From contig VXUF01000134.1 of assembly GCA_009837085.1 (NCBI GenBank), positions 16,691-80,690 on the forward strand: 64,000 bases of DNA, written 5' to 3'. The notes beneath the pieces are model-generated. The model made no database searches and was not told the DNA's origin. It saw nothing but the letters and a program-made list of their open reading frames with translations. Origin of the DNA: Holophagales bacterium. GTDB taxonomy: Bacteria > Acidobacteriota > Thermoanaerobaculia > Multivoradales > Multivoraceae. The number at the start of each line of letters is the position of its first letter. Positions within the stretch are counted from its first letter, which is position 1. The position numbers were made by a program, and so were the translations under genes. This document shows positions 1 through 8,462 of the stretch, in pieces.

Positions 1-64
1 GCCGGCAGCGCTGGCAGTACTCCGCGTCGTCCTCGTTGCGCGCGCCGCAGACCTGGCAGTACAT
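1..64 (-). CDS. N-terminus of a zinc-ribbon protein (truncated by the left window edge)
   Basis: Reverse strand from ATG at 64 reads MYCQVCGARNEDDAEYCQRCR: two CxxC pairs. Not in the supplied ORF track because it is truncated. Confidence 0.6.
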   Translation of the reverse strand, partial: MYCQVCGARNEDDAEYCQRCR

Positions 65-110
65 CGCGGCGAGCCTAGCTCCTAGTAGTCTCCGCGGCCG
101 GAGAGCGACG

Positions 111-1859
111 ATGCGGTGGAGCAACTACTACCTGATGACTGCCCGCGAGGCGCCCCGGGACGCCGAGGTGGTGAGTCACCAGTTGATGGCGCGCGCCGGA
201 CTCGTGCGGCGGCTGGCGGCCGGGATCTACACGATGCAGCCGGCGGGCTGGCGGACGATGCGCAAGCTGATGGCGATCGTCCGCCGCGAGATGGAGCGGG
301 CGGGAGCGGTTGAGCTTTCGATGCCGGCGATTCAGCCCGCCGAGCTGTGGGAGGAGTCCGGACGCTGGTTCAAGTACGGCGCCGAGCTCCTGCGGATGGA
401 GGATCGTCACGGAAGGCGGTTCTGCTTCGGCCCGACTCACGAGGAGGTCATCACCGATCTGGTCCGGCGCGACGTGAAGAGCTACCGGCAGATGCCGCTC
501 AACCTGTTCCAGATCCAGACCAAGTTCCGGGACGAGATCCGCCCCCGCTTCGGGCTCATGCGCGGCCGGGAGTTCATCATGAAGGACGCCTACTCCTTCG
601 ATGCGGATGAGGAAGGCCTGGACCGGAGCTACCAGGCGTTGTACGGGGCCTACTCGCGCATCTTCGAGGCCTGCGGGCTCGAGTACTCCGTGGTCGAAGC
701 GGACCAGGGCGCGATCGGAGGTTCCTCGTCGCACGAGTTCATGGTGCTCGCCGACACCGGCGAGAGCGCGGTCGCGAGCTGTGCCGCCTGTGGCTACGGA
801 GCCAACGTCGAACGGGCGGAAGTCGGCGCTCTTCCGCAGCCGGCGGAAACCGGCGGCGGCGCCGACGGCGACGGACCGCGCAGGGTCTCGACGCCGGGCG
901 CGACATCCGTCGCCGAGGTCGCCGGAATGCTGGAGGTCGACAGGGCCCTCGTCGTCAAGACGCTGATCTACGAAACGGACGACGGACTGGCGGCCGTCGC
1001 GATCCGCGGTGACCGCGAGGTGAACGAGGTCAAGCTGCTCAACGTCCTGGGCGGCCTCGGGCTGCGGCTCGCTTCGGCCGAGCAGGTGGCGGAGGCCACG
1101 GGCGGTCCGCTCGGCTTCTCGGGTCCGGTCGGCCTTTCGGCTGATGTGCGCCTGGTGGCCGACGAGTCGGTTCGTTCGCTGAACGGCTTCGTCTGCGGCG
1201 CCAACGCCGGCGACGAGCACCTCGTCTCCGTGCGCTGGGATCGTGACGTGGCGAGCGCGCGTCCGCTCGAGTGGGTCGACGTGATGACCGCCGAGGCCTC
1301 CGACCCCTGCCCGCGTTGCAGCGGCGGCGTGCTGCGCATCTCGCGGGGCATCGAGGTCGGCCACATCTTCAAGCTGGGCACCGCCTACTCCGAGAGCATG
1401 AACTGCACCTTCACCGACGAACAGGGCCGCCTGCGGCCGGCCGAGATGGGCTGCTACGGACTGGGGATCGGCCGGACGGCAGCGGCGGCGATCGAACAGG
1501 GGCACGACGACGACGGCATCGTCTGGCCCGTGCCCCTGGCGCCCTTCACGGTCGTGCTCAGTTCGCTCGACCCCGGCGACGAGGCTGTGCGCTCGGCGGC
1601 GGACGGTCTCTACCGGGAACTCGAGGCCGCGCTCGCCTCGGGTGGCTTCGACGTCCTCTACGACGACCGTCGCGAGCGGCCCGGGGTCAAGTTCAAGGAC
1701 GCGGACCTGGTCGGCTTCCCGGTGCGAGTCGTCGTCGGCGCCCGCTCGCTTCGCGCCGGCGGCGCCGAGGTCTCGAGCCGGCAGGACGGAGAGCGCGACG
1801 TCGTGCCGCTCGACGGGGTGTCAGATTTCGTCCTCGGCAGGCTCCGGCAGCACGTGTAG
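111..1859 (+). CDS. proS: Prolyl-tRNA synthetase, bacterial type with YbaK-like insertion
   Basis: MRWSNYYLMTAREAPRDAEVVSHQLMARAGLVRRLAAGIYTMQPAG... with RPRFGLMRGREFIMKDAYSFD; class II aaRS motifs. Start chosen at ATG 111 rather than 36. Confidence 0.96.
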   Translation: MRWSNYYLMTAREAPRDAEVVSHQLMARAGLVRRLAAGIYTMQPAGWRTMRKLMAIVRREMERAGAVELSMPAIQPAELWEESGRWFKYGAELLRMEDRHGRRFCFGPTHEEVITDLVRRDVKSYRQMPLNLFQIQTKFRDEIRPRFGLMRGREFIMKDAYSFDADEEGLDRSYQALYGAYSRIFEACGLEYSVVEADQGAIGGSSSHEFMVLADTGESAVASCAACGYGANVERAEVGALPQPAETGGGADGDGPRRVSTPGATSVAEVAGMLEVDRALVVKTLIYETDDGLAAVAIRGDREVNEVKLLNVLGGLGLRLASAEQVAEATGGPLGFSGPVGLSADVRLVADESVRSLNGFVCGANAGDEHLVSVRWDRDVASARPLEWVDVMTAEASDPCPRCSGGVLRISRGIEVGHIFKLGTAYSESMNCTFTDEQGRLRPAEMGCYGLGIGRTAAAAIEQGHDDDGIVWPVPLAPFTVVLSSLDPGDEAVRSAADGLYRELEAALASGGFDVLYDDRRERPGVKFKDADLVGFPVRVVVGARSLRAGGAEVSSRQDGERDVVPLDGVSDFVLGRLRQHV

Positions 1860-3170
1860 CCGCAACGAGACAATCCGGTTCCCGTCCACTTCCACTACCT
1901 CCAGCCGCAGCCGACCGACCTCGACGGTGTCCCCGATCTCGGCGGTCCGGCCGAGCTCGGACAGGGTGATGCCGGCGATGGTGTCCTCTTCGCGCGCGTC
2001 GGAGATGTCCATGCCGAGTTCGTCCTCGAGGTCATCGAGCAGCATGCCGCCGAGCACCTTGTAGCCGCCGTCGTCGAGGCGGACGAACTCGGGCGCCTCG
2101 GCGTCGAACTCGTCCTGGATCTCGCCGACGATCTCTTCCAGCACGTTCTCGAGCGTCACGATGCCGGCCACGCCGCCGTACTCGTCGACTACCGCGGCCA
2201 TGTGGATGTGCTCGTGGCGCATGCGGGCCATCAACTGGTCGAGCGGCAGGGTCTCCGGCACCGCGAAGGTCTCGCGGGCGATGTCGCGGAGCGACTCCGG
2301 CGCTTCCTGGGCGATGAACAGGTCCTTGATGTGGACGAGGCCGACGAGCTGATCCAGGTCGCCCTCGCAGAGCGGGAAGCGGGTGTGACCGCTCTGCCGG
2401 GCGCGATCGAGGTTGGCGTCCATCGGCGCCGCGGCGTCGAGGTAGACGACCTCGGTGCGGGGGACCATCACCTGGCGGGCGTTGCGGTCGGAGAGCTCGA
2501 ACACGTTGTCGAGCAGCTCCCGCTTGGGCTCGGAGAGTTCGGTCTCCTGCTCGGAGGCGAGGAGGCTCCGGATCTCCTCCTCGCTGTGCGCGAGTTCGCC
2601 GTGCCGGAGCGGTTCGATGCCGAACAGGCGCAGGAAGGCGTTCGCCATCTGGTTCAGGACCCAGATGCCGGGATAGGTCACCTGGTAGAAGAACCACAGC
2701 GGCGCCGCTACCCACAGGCTGGTCGGCTCGGGCCGGCGAATGGCTAGCGACTTGGGCGCCAGCTCGCCGAGCACGATATGGAACATGCTGATGATCGCGA
2801 AGGAGACCATCAGGCTGATTGAGTGCGCGGCTTCTTCCGGCAGATTGGGCGCCAGATCGAAGAGGGGCTGCAGCAGGCGGTTGACCGCGGGCTCGCCGAC
2901 GATGCCGAGGCCGATGCTGGCGAGGGTGATGCCGAGCTGGGTCGCCGACAGGTAGGCGTCGAGCTGGTCGATCATGCGCTGCGCCAGGCGGCCCCGGAGC
3001 GTGTCCTGGTGCGGCGCCACCTGCGTCGGCCGGACCTTGACCAGGGCGAACTCGGCGGCGACGAAGAAGCCGTTCAGGCCGACCAGGAAAAGGGCCAGGG
3101 CCAGGCTCCAGCCGAGCGGCAGATCGAGATTCACGGGCGGCCCGGTGGCCGCGACGATCGGTGGGATCAT
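1821..3170 (-). CDS. Hemolysin family / CNNM-CBS-CorC_HlyC domain membrane protein
   Basis: DUF21 transmembrane N-terminus (LFLVGLNGFFVAAEFALVKVR), CBS region (VMVPRTEVVYLD, DEYGGVAGIVTLENVLEEIVGEIQDEFD) and C-terminal CorC domain. Confidence 0.93.
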   Translation of the reverse strand: MIPPIVAATGPPVNLDLPLGWSLALALFLVGLNGFFVAAEFALVKVRPTQVAPHQDTLRGRLAQRMIDQLDAYLSATQLGITLASIGLGIVGEPAVNRLLQPLFDLAPNLPEEAAHSISLMVSFAIISMFHIVLGELAPKSLAIRRPEPTSLWVAAPLWFFYQVTYPGIWVLNQMANAFLRLFGIEPLRHGELAHSEEEIRSLLASEQETELSEPKRELLDNVFELSDRNARQVMVPRTEVVYLDAAAPMDANLDRARQSGHTRFPLCEGDLDQLVGLVHIKDLFIAQEAPESLRDIARETFAVPETLPLDQLMARMRHEHIHMAAVVDEYGGVAGIVTLENVLEEIVGEIQDEFDAEAPEFVRLDDGGYKVLGGMLLDDLEDELGMDISDAREEDTIAGITLSELGRTAEIGDTVEVGRLRLEVVEVDGNRIVSLRLHVLPEPAEDEI

Positions 3171-3326
3171 TCGCGCGCCGGGAGGGGCGTGGTCGTCAGC
3201 GGGGAACGGGACCCGCGGTCACAGGCGTGCCGGTCGGGGTCCGGGTCGGGGTCGTCCAGACTGGAGTCGGATGGCGAAGGATCCGAAGCTTCGTCGTTCA
3301 CGCCGGCTTAGCGTAGCAGGGCAGCG

Positions 3327-4589
3327 TCAGTGTTCATGCCAGGGCTCGGGCTCGGTCTGGCGGCGGACGTGGAGACCGGCGCCGGCGATTCGCTGGATCA
3401 GCTCCTCGACGTGCTCGAGGCCGCGGGTTTCGAGCCGCAGCTCGATGTGCACCTCATTGAGCCCGAGGGCGGTGAAAGCGCGCTCGTGATGGGTCTCCAG
3501 GACGTTGGCGCCGGCCTCGCCGACCAGGTTGAGCAGCGCCGCGAGGGCGCCCGGACGATCCTTGACGCACACGTCAAGCCGGACCAGGCGGCCGTCCTTC
3601 GTCAGGCCGCGGTCGATGATGCGGCTGAGCAGGGTGACATCGATGTTGCCGCCGGTCAGCACCATCGCGGTCCGGCGGCCTTTCGCCTGGGGGACGTGGT
3701 CGTTGACGACCGCCGCCAGCACGGAGGCCCCGGCGCCCTCGACGACCGCCTTCTCCCGCTCGAGCAGGAGGAGGACGGCGTTCGCGATCTCCTCCTCGTC
3801 CACCGTCACGATGTCGTCGACCAGTTCCCTTACGAGTCCCATGGTCAGATCGCCGGGTCGCTTGACCGCGATGCCCTCGGCGATCGTGTGGCGGCGCTCC
3901 ACCGTCACCGGACGGCCGGCGGCGAGGCTCTCCCGCATCGACGGGACCGCCTCCGCCTGCACGCCGATGATCCGGGTCTGCGGCCGGTGCGCCTTGTAGG
4001 CGGCGGCGATTCCGGCGATCACCCCGCCGCCGCCGATCGGCACGACGACGACTTCGAGGTCCGGTTCCTGGGTCATCAGCTCGAAGCCGATCGTGCCCTG
4101 GCCGGCGACGACCTGGGGGTCGTCGAACGGGTGGACGTAGGTCCAGCCGTGCTCGGCCTCGAGTTCCCGGGCGTGGGCGGTCGCGTCGTCGAAGGTCTCG
4201 CCGGCCAGCCTGACGTCGGCGCCGAAGTTCCGCGTGTTGGCCACCTTGATCAGGGGCGTCGGCAGCGGCATGACGACGGTCGCCTCGAGACCGAGGCGGT
4301 GCGCGTGGTAGGCCACCGCCTGACCGTGGTTGCCGGCCGAGGCCGTGATCAGGCCGCGGCTCCGCTCCTCCTCCGAGAGGGTGAGGATGCGGTTGAGCGC
4401 CCCGCGCTCCTTGAAGGAGCCGGTCATCTGCAGGTTCTCGAGCTTGAAGTAGGCGCCGATGCCGCAGAGGCGGGAGAAGTACTCCGAGCGGGCGCAGGGA
4501 CTCTCGTAGATGGCGCCGGCGATCCGCCGCCGCGCCTGCTCGATCAACTCGGCCATGTGCAGAGGGTCGACCACGACAGGATTCTGCAA
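3327..4589 (-). CDS. ilvA: Threonine ammonia-lyase with C-terminal ACT domain
   Basis: PLP-fold type II motif YFKLENLQMTGSFKERGALNRI, SAGNHGQAVAYHA, glycine loop PIGGGGVIAGIA; C-terminal ACT-like region. Confidence 0.92.
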   Translation of the reverse strand: MQNPVVVDPLHMAELIEQARRRIAGAIYESPCARSEYFSRLCGIGAYFKLENLQMTGSFKERGALNRILTLSEEERSRGLITASAGNHGQAVAYHAHRLGLEATVVMPLPTPLIKVANTRNFGADVRLAGETFDDATAHARELEAEHGWTYVHPFDDPQVVAGQGTIGFELMTQEPDLEVVVVPIGGGGVIAGIAAAYKAHRPQTRIIGVQAEAVPSMRESLAAGRPVTVERRHTIAEGIAVKRPGDLTMGLVRELVDDIVTVDEEEIANAVLLLLEREKAVVEGAGASVLAAVVNDHVPQAKGRRTAMVLTGGNIDVTLLSRIIDRGLTKDGRLVRLDVCVKDRPGALAALLNLVGEAGANVLETHHERAFTALGLNEVHIELRLETRGLEHVEELIQRIAGAGLHVRRQTEPEPWHEH

Positions 4590-4639
4590 CAGTCGCTAGT
4601 GGCGCCGTCTTCCCGCGAGTGCGCCCGCATGCCGCCGCG

Positions 4640-4667
4640 TTGACAGGGCAACTCTCCCCTTTGTACC
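4640..4667 (+). promoter_or_regulatory. Candidate sigma70-type promoter for the tRNA-Val pair
   Basis: Perfect TTGACA at 4640-4645; a weak -10-like TTGTAC/TGTACC about 15-16 nt downstream; first tRNA begins at 4730. Confidence 0.35.
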
Positions 4668-4729
4668 GTTGCGCCTTCTCGCGGCAGGCCTTGCCGGCGT
4701 TCTCGGCGGCATTCCCGGCCTCGGGATAC

Positions 4730-4806
4730 AGGCCCGTAGCTCAGTTGGTTAGAGCGCTACGTTGACATCGTAGAGGTCAGCGGTTCGAGTCCGCTCGGGC
4801 CTACCA
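4730..4806 (+). tRNA. tRNA-Val (anticodon GAC), CCA encoded
   Basis: AGGCCCG/CGGGCCT acceptor stem, CTACG-TTGACAT-CGTAG anticodon arm, AGCGG-TTCGAGT-CCGCT T-arm, terminal ACCA. Confidence 0.97.
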
Positions 4807-4832
4807 GACATGGGCCGTTCGGTCTGTGGCTC

Positions 4833-4909
4833 AGGCGCTTAGCTCAGTTGGTTAGAGCGCTACCTTCACACGGTAGAGGTCAGCGGTTCGAGTCCGCTAG
4901 CGCCTACCA
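4833..4909 (+). tRNA. tRNA-Val (anticodon CAC), CCA encoded
   Basis: AGGCGCT/AGCGCCT acceptor stem, CTACC-TTCACAC-GGTAG anticodon arm, same T-arm as the preceding tRNA, terminal ACCA. Confidence 0.97.
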
Positions 4910-4999
4910 TCGCGGTGTCCGGCCGCGCGGGCCCGCCCCTGTTCCCGGACGAAACTGCGTCCCCAGCCGAACCTGCTCTGCCAGAACCGTTCTCGACCG

Positions 5000-6937
5000 A
5001 TGCTCGACCTGACGTTGCCTGACGGATCGGTGCGCAGCGTCCCGCCCGGGACGACGGCGCTGGACGTTGCGCGCTCGATCGGGCCCGGTCTGGCGAAGGC
5101 GGCGGTCGGCGCCGAACTCGACGGCCGCCTCGTCGACCTGCGCACGCCGCTTGAGGCGTCGGGTCGGTTCCGGCTGTTCACCGCGAAGAACGACGAGGCC
5201 GGGATCTTCCTGCGCCACACGGCGGAGCACGTGCTGGCGGACGCTGTCCAGAGACTCTGGCCCGGGACGCAGATCGACGTCGGGCGGCGGGATCACTCCG
5301 AGAAGTACCAGTACGACTTCCGCTTCCCGCGGGCCTTCGTGCCGGAGGATCTCGAGGCGATCGAGGCGAAGATGCGGGAGATCCTCTCCGAGAAGCACGA
5401 GGTCGAGCGGGTCGAGATCGAGCGCGAAGAGGCGCGGGAGCTGTTCGCCGGCATGGGCGAGGAGTTGAAGCTGGAGCGCCTGGACGACATCCCGGAAGGC
5501 GAGCCGATCACCCTGTTCCGTCACGGCGAGTTCGTCGACCTCTGTCGCGGTCCGCACGCCCAGCGCGTGGACCAGGTAGGCGCCGTCAAGCTGCTCGAGA
5601 GTTCGGGGGTGTTCCACCGCGGCGACCAAAGCCGCGAGCAGTTGCAGCGGATCTACGGAACCGCGTTCGCGAGCCGGGAAGCGCTCGACGGGTATCTGGC
5701 CGACCTGGAGCTGCGCCGGGCCCGCGACCACCGCCGCCTGGGCCCGGAACTCGACCTGTTCAGCTTCAACCAGAGCGCGCCCGGCAGTCCCTTCTTCCAC
5801 CCCCGCGGGACGGTGATCTACAACCTCCTGGTCGACTACGTGCAGGGACTCAACCGGCGCGACGGCTTCGAGGAGGTGCGGACGCCGCAGATTCTCGACG
5901 TCGACCTCTGGCATCGCTCGGGGCACTGGGACAACTACCGGGAGAACATGTTCCTGACCGAGGTCGACGAGCGGCAGTACGCGGTGAAGCCGATGAACTG
6001 CCCGACCCACTGCCTGATCTACCGTACCGACCTTCGCTCCTACCGGGACCTGCCGATCCGCTACGCCGACTTCGGCCGCCTCCACCGCTACGAACGGTCC
6101 GGTGTCATCACCGGGCTGACCCGCGTGCGCACGTTCTGCCAGGACGACGCACACACCTTCTGCACCGAGGAGCAGGTCGAAGCGGAAGTGCTGCTGCCGG
6201 TGTCGACGATCCTGGAGATCTACCGGACGTTCGGCTTCGACGGCATCCAGATCGAGGTCTCCACGCGGCCGGAGAAGGCGATCGGCAGCAGCGAACTCTG
6301 GGAGCGGGCCGAGAACGCGCTGATGGGGGCGCTCAGGAGCCGGGGACTCGAGTTCGAGATCAACGAGGGCGACGGCGCCTTCTACGGCCCGAAGATCGAC
6401 TTCCAGATCCTTGACGCGCTCGGCCGGAGCTGGCAGTTGGGCACCGTGCAACTGGACTACCAGATGCCCGAGCGGCTGGACCTGGAGTACACGGCGAGCG
6501 ACGGGGGTACGCGCCGTCCCGTCATGCTGCACCGGGCGATGCTGGGCTCGGTTGAACGCTTCCTGGGCATCCTGATCGAACACACGGGCGGCGCCTTCCC
6601 GGTCTGGCTGGCGCCGGTCCAGGCGGTCGTCCTGCCGGTCTCCGACCGCTTCATGGACTACGGCCGGGAGGTCACCCGCCGGCTCTCCGCCGCCGGCGTT
6701 CGGGTCGAACTCGACGAACGGAGCGAGAAACTCGGCTACAAGATCCGCGACGCCCAGACCCACAAGGTCCCCTACATGCTCGTCGTCGGCGGCCGCGAAC
6801 AGGAGGCCGGCACCGTCTCGCTCCGCCTCCGCGAGGCGCCGGAGGACGGCGGCTCTCCTGATCAGGGTGCGGTCACGATCGACGATCTCGCTGCCCGTAT
6901 CGCCGACCGGACAGCCTCCCGATCGCTCAGCCTCTGA
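5000..6937 (+). CDS. thrS: Threonyl-tRNA synthetase
   Basis: N-terminal TGS domain ([24 protein letters not shown]), editing domain ([12 protein letters not shown]), class II core ([15 protein letters not shown]). Confidence 0.97.
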   Translation: MLDLTLPDGSVRSVPPGTTALDVARSIGPGLAKAAVGAELDGRLVDLRTPLEASGRFRLFTAKNDEAGIFLRHTAEHVLADAVQRLWPGTQIDVGRRDHSEKYQYDFRFPRAFVPEDLEAIEAKMREILSEKHEVERVEIEREEARELFAGMGEELKLERLDDIPEGEPITLFRHGEFVDLCRGPHAQRVDQVGAVKLLESSGVFHRGDQSREQLQRIYGTAFASREALDGYLADLELRRARDHRRLGPELDLFSFNQSAPGSPFFHPRGTVIYNLLVDYVQGLNRRDGFEEVRTPQILDVDLWHRSGHWDNYRENMFLTEVDERQYAVKPMNCPTHCLIYRTDLRSYRDLPIRYADFGRLHRYERSGVITGLTRVRTFCQDDAHTFCTEEQVEAEVLLPVSTILEIYRTFGFDGIQIEVSTRPEKAIGSSELWERAENALMGALRSRGLEFEINEGDGAFYGPKIDFQILDALGRSWQLGTVQLDYQMPERLDLEYTASDGGTRRPVMLHRAMLGSVERFLGILIEHTGGAFPVWLAPVQAVVLPVSDRFMDYGREVTRRLSAAGVRVELDERSEKLGYKIRDAQTHKVPYMLVVGGREQEAGTVSLRLREAPEDGGSPDQGAVTIDDLAARIADRTASRSLSL

Positions 6938-7025
6938 TCGGGATTTTGCTGCGCTGCATTCCAGGGCGCAAGCTGCTACCATGCGCCGTTCGGCGGCTCC
7001 TCCGAGCCCCACAGGAGGCTCTGGA

Positions 7026-7217
7026 ATGCCCAAGCAGAAAACGCACCGTGGAGCGGCCAAGCGCTTCAAGCTCACCGCCAAGGGCAAGGTGAAGCGCAGG
7101 CACTCGATGATGAACCATATGCAGACCAAGAAGGCGCAGGGCCGGAAGCGGAAGCTGCGGAAGCAGACCGACGTCGTCGGCGGTTTCGCCAAGGCGATCA
7201 GGGGGATGATCCGCTAG
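7026..7217 (+). CDS. rpmI: 50S ribosomal protein L35
   Basis: [31 protein letters not shown]...; 63 aa, typical L35. Confidence 0.97.
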   Translation: MPKQKTHRGAAKRFKLTAKGKVKRRHSMMNHMQTKKAQGRKRKLRKQTDVVGGFAKAIRGMIR

Positions 7218-7244
7218 CTCGCCGGGCTGCGGGAGCACAGGACG

Positions 7245-7628
7245 ATGGCACGAGTCAAACGGGGCAGCCGGCGCGCCCGCCGGCGGAAGAAGATTCTCAA
7301 GCAGGCGAAGGGCTACTACGGCGTCAAGTCGAAGGGCCACCGGATAGCGAAGCAGGCGGTCGATCGCTCGCTCGCCTTCTCCTACCGCGACCGGCGGCAG
7401 CGGAAACGCCAGTTCCGGAGTCTCTGGATCGTCCGCATCAACGCCGCCGCGCGTCTGAACGGGCTGTCCTACAGCCGGCTGATGTCGGGGCTCCGGCTTG
7501 CCGGCATCGAGTTGAACCGGAAGATGCTTGCGGACCTGGCGGTACGGGATGCCGAGGGATTCGCCGCCATCGCGACGGCCGCGCGGGGAGCGCTTGAAGC
7601 GGGCGCGGGTTCGACCTCGTCGTCCTGA
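7245..7628 (+). CDS. rplT: 50S ribosomal protein L20
   Basis: [70 protein letters not shown]; typical L20. Confidence 0.98.
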   Translation: MARVKRGSRRARRRKKILKQAKGYYGVKSKGHRIAKQAVDRSLAFSYRDRRQRKRQFRSLWIVRINAAARLNGLSYSRLMSGLRLAGIELNRKMLADLAVRDAEGFAAIATAARGALEAGAGSTSSS

Positions 7629-7659
7629 TGCCTGAGGGATCGTCCTGATGCCTGAGGGG
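7620..7659 (+). repeat. 20-bp tandem duplication spanning the rplT stop / downstream start
   Basis: TCGTCCTGATGCCTGAGGGA (7620-7639) followed directly by TCGTCCTGATGCCTGAGGGG (7640-7659); 19/20 identical. Confidence 0.95.
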
Positions 7660-7863
7660 GCGATCGACGCGGTCGCGCGTCTCGAGGCGGCGATTCAGCG
7701 CGCCAAGGAGGCGCTGGCCGCTGAGCGCGAGCGGACGCGGGAGTTGACCAGCCAGCTCGAAGAGGCTGATAAGCGTGCCGCCAAGGAGCGTGCCGAGATC
7801 GGTCAGCGGGTCGAGGCTCTGGCCGAGGGACTAGAGGAGCTGCTGGCGGACGGCGATTCCTGA
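7648..7863 (+). CDS. Small coiled-coil protein, possibly ZapB-like
   Basis: 71 aa, Glu/Lys/Arg/Ala-rich heptad-like sequence; sits directly upstream of zapA. Confidence 0.65.
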   Translation: MPEGAIDAVARLEAAIQRAKEALAAERERTRELTSQLEEADKRAAKERAEIGQRVEALAEGLEELLADGDS

Positions 7864-7907
7864 CGACCAGGGCTGCTATAGTGCTTCCTCACAGGGGGTG
7901 TCGAGGA

Positions 7908-8225
7908 ATGGCCGAAAGTGAACACCAAGAGGAAGTTGCGGCGACTGTCGCGGTCGAGATCTTCGGCGTTCCATACTCCCTCCGCGAGGATGGAGCGGTC
8001 GATGCGGGCCGGCTTCGCGTACTCGCGGAGAAGGTCGATCGCAAGATGCGAGAGGTGGCTGACGAGGCGCCGAATCTGGAGCCGAATCAGATCGCCATCC
8101 TCGCCGCGTTGAATCTCGCCAACGAGACCAACGGTGGCGGAGGAGCGGACGACGGGCGCTACCAGGAACTGGTGGAGCGCGTATCGAGTCTGACCTCCGA
8201 CCTGGAGGCGGCCCTCGACGCCTGA
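7908..8225 (+). CDS. zapA: Cell division protein ZapA
   Basis: VAVEIFGVPYSLREDG...RVLAEKVDRKMREVADEAPNLEPNQIAILAALNLANE; ZapA-family pattern. Confidence 0.85.
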   Translation: MAESEHQEEVAATVAVEIFGVPYSLREDGAVDAGRLRVLAEKVDRKMREVADEAPNLEPNQIAILAALNLANETNGGGGADDGRYQELVERVSSLTSDLEAALDA

Positions 8226-8251
8226 CTGTTGCTGAAAGGAACCTTGACCTT

Positions 8252-8439
8252 GCATCCCCTGCGCGGTTCGTGATGAAAGCCGTGGTTGGAACCATCGCTC
8301 TTGTTAAGGGAGTCCTTCAACTGCTCGCCCGTGCCAGCCCCGCTCGAACGGGGACGCTAACGGCGGGTGGCGCGGACACCCACCTGGTCCCGCTCTGGTT
8401 CTGTGTCGGGGCGCGTTCACACGGCCCCGCGGGGGATGC
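8252..8439 (+). ncRNA. ssrS: 6S RNA
   Basis: Perfect 8-bp closing stem GCATCCCC (8252-8259) / GGGGATGC (8432-8439) with GC-rich extension; an internal apical hairpin CCCCG-CTCGAA-CGGGG; about 188 nt; non-coding gap between zapA and rny, a known 6S location. Confidence 0.78.
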
Positions 8440-8462
8440 CCTTCTGCCCGGATTGAGGGCCG

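Noticed and set aside
4910-4999. T-box leader upstream of thrS
   Set aside because: The gap is 90 nt and lacks a recognisable T-box core; it more likely carries tRNA processing/terminator structure.
4904-7192. 762-aa minus-strand ORF
   Set aside because: Antisense to thrS and rpmI, which are unambiguous.
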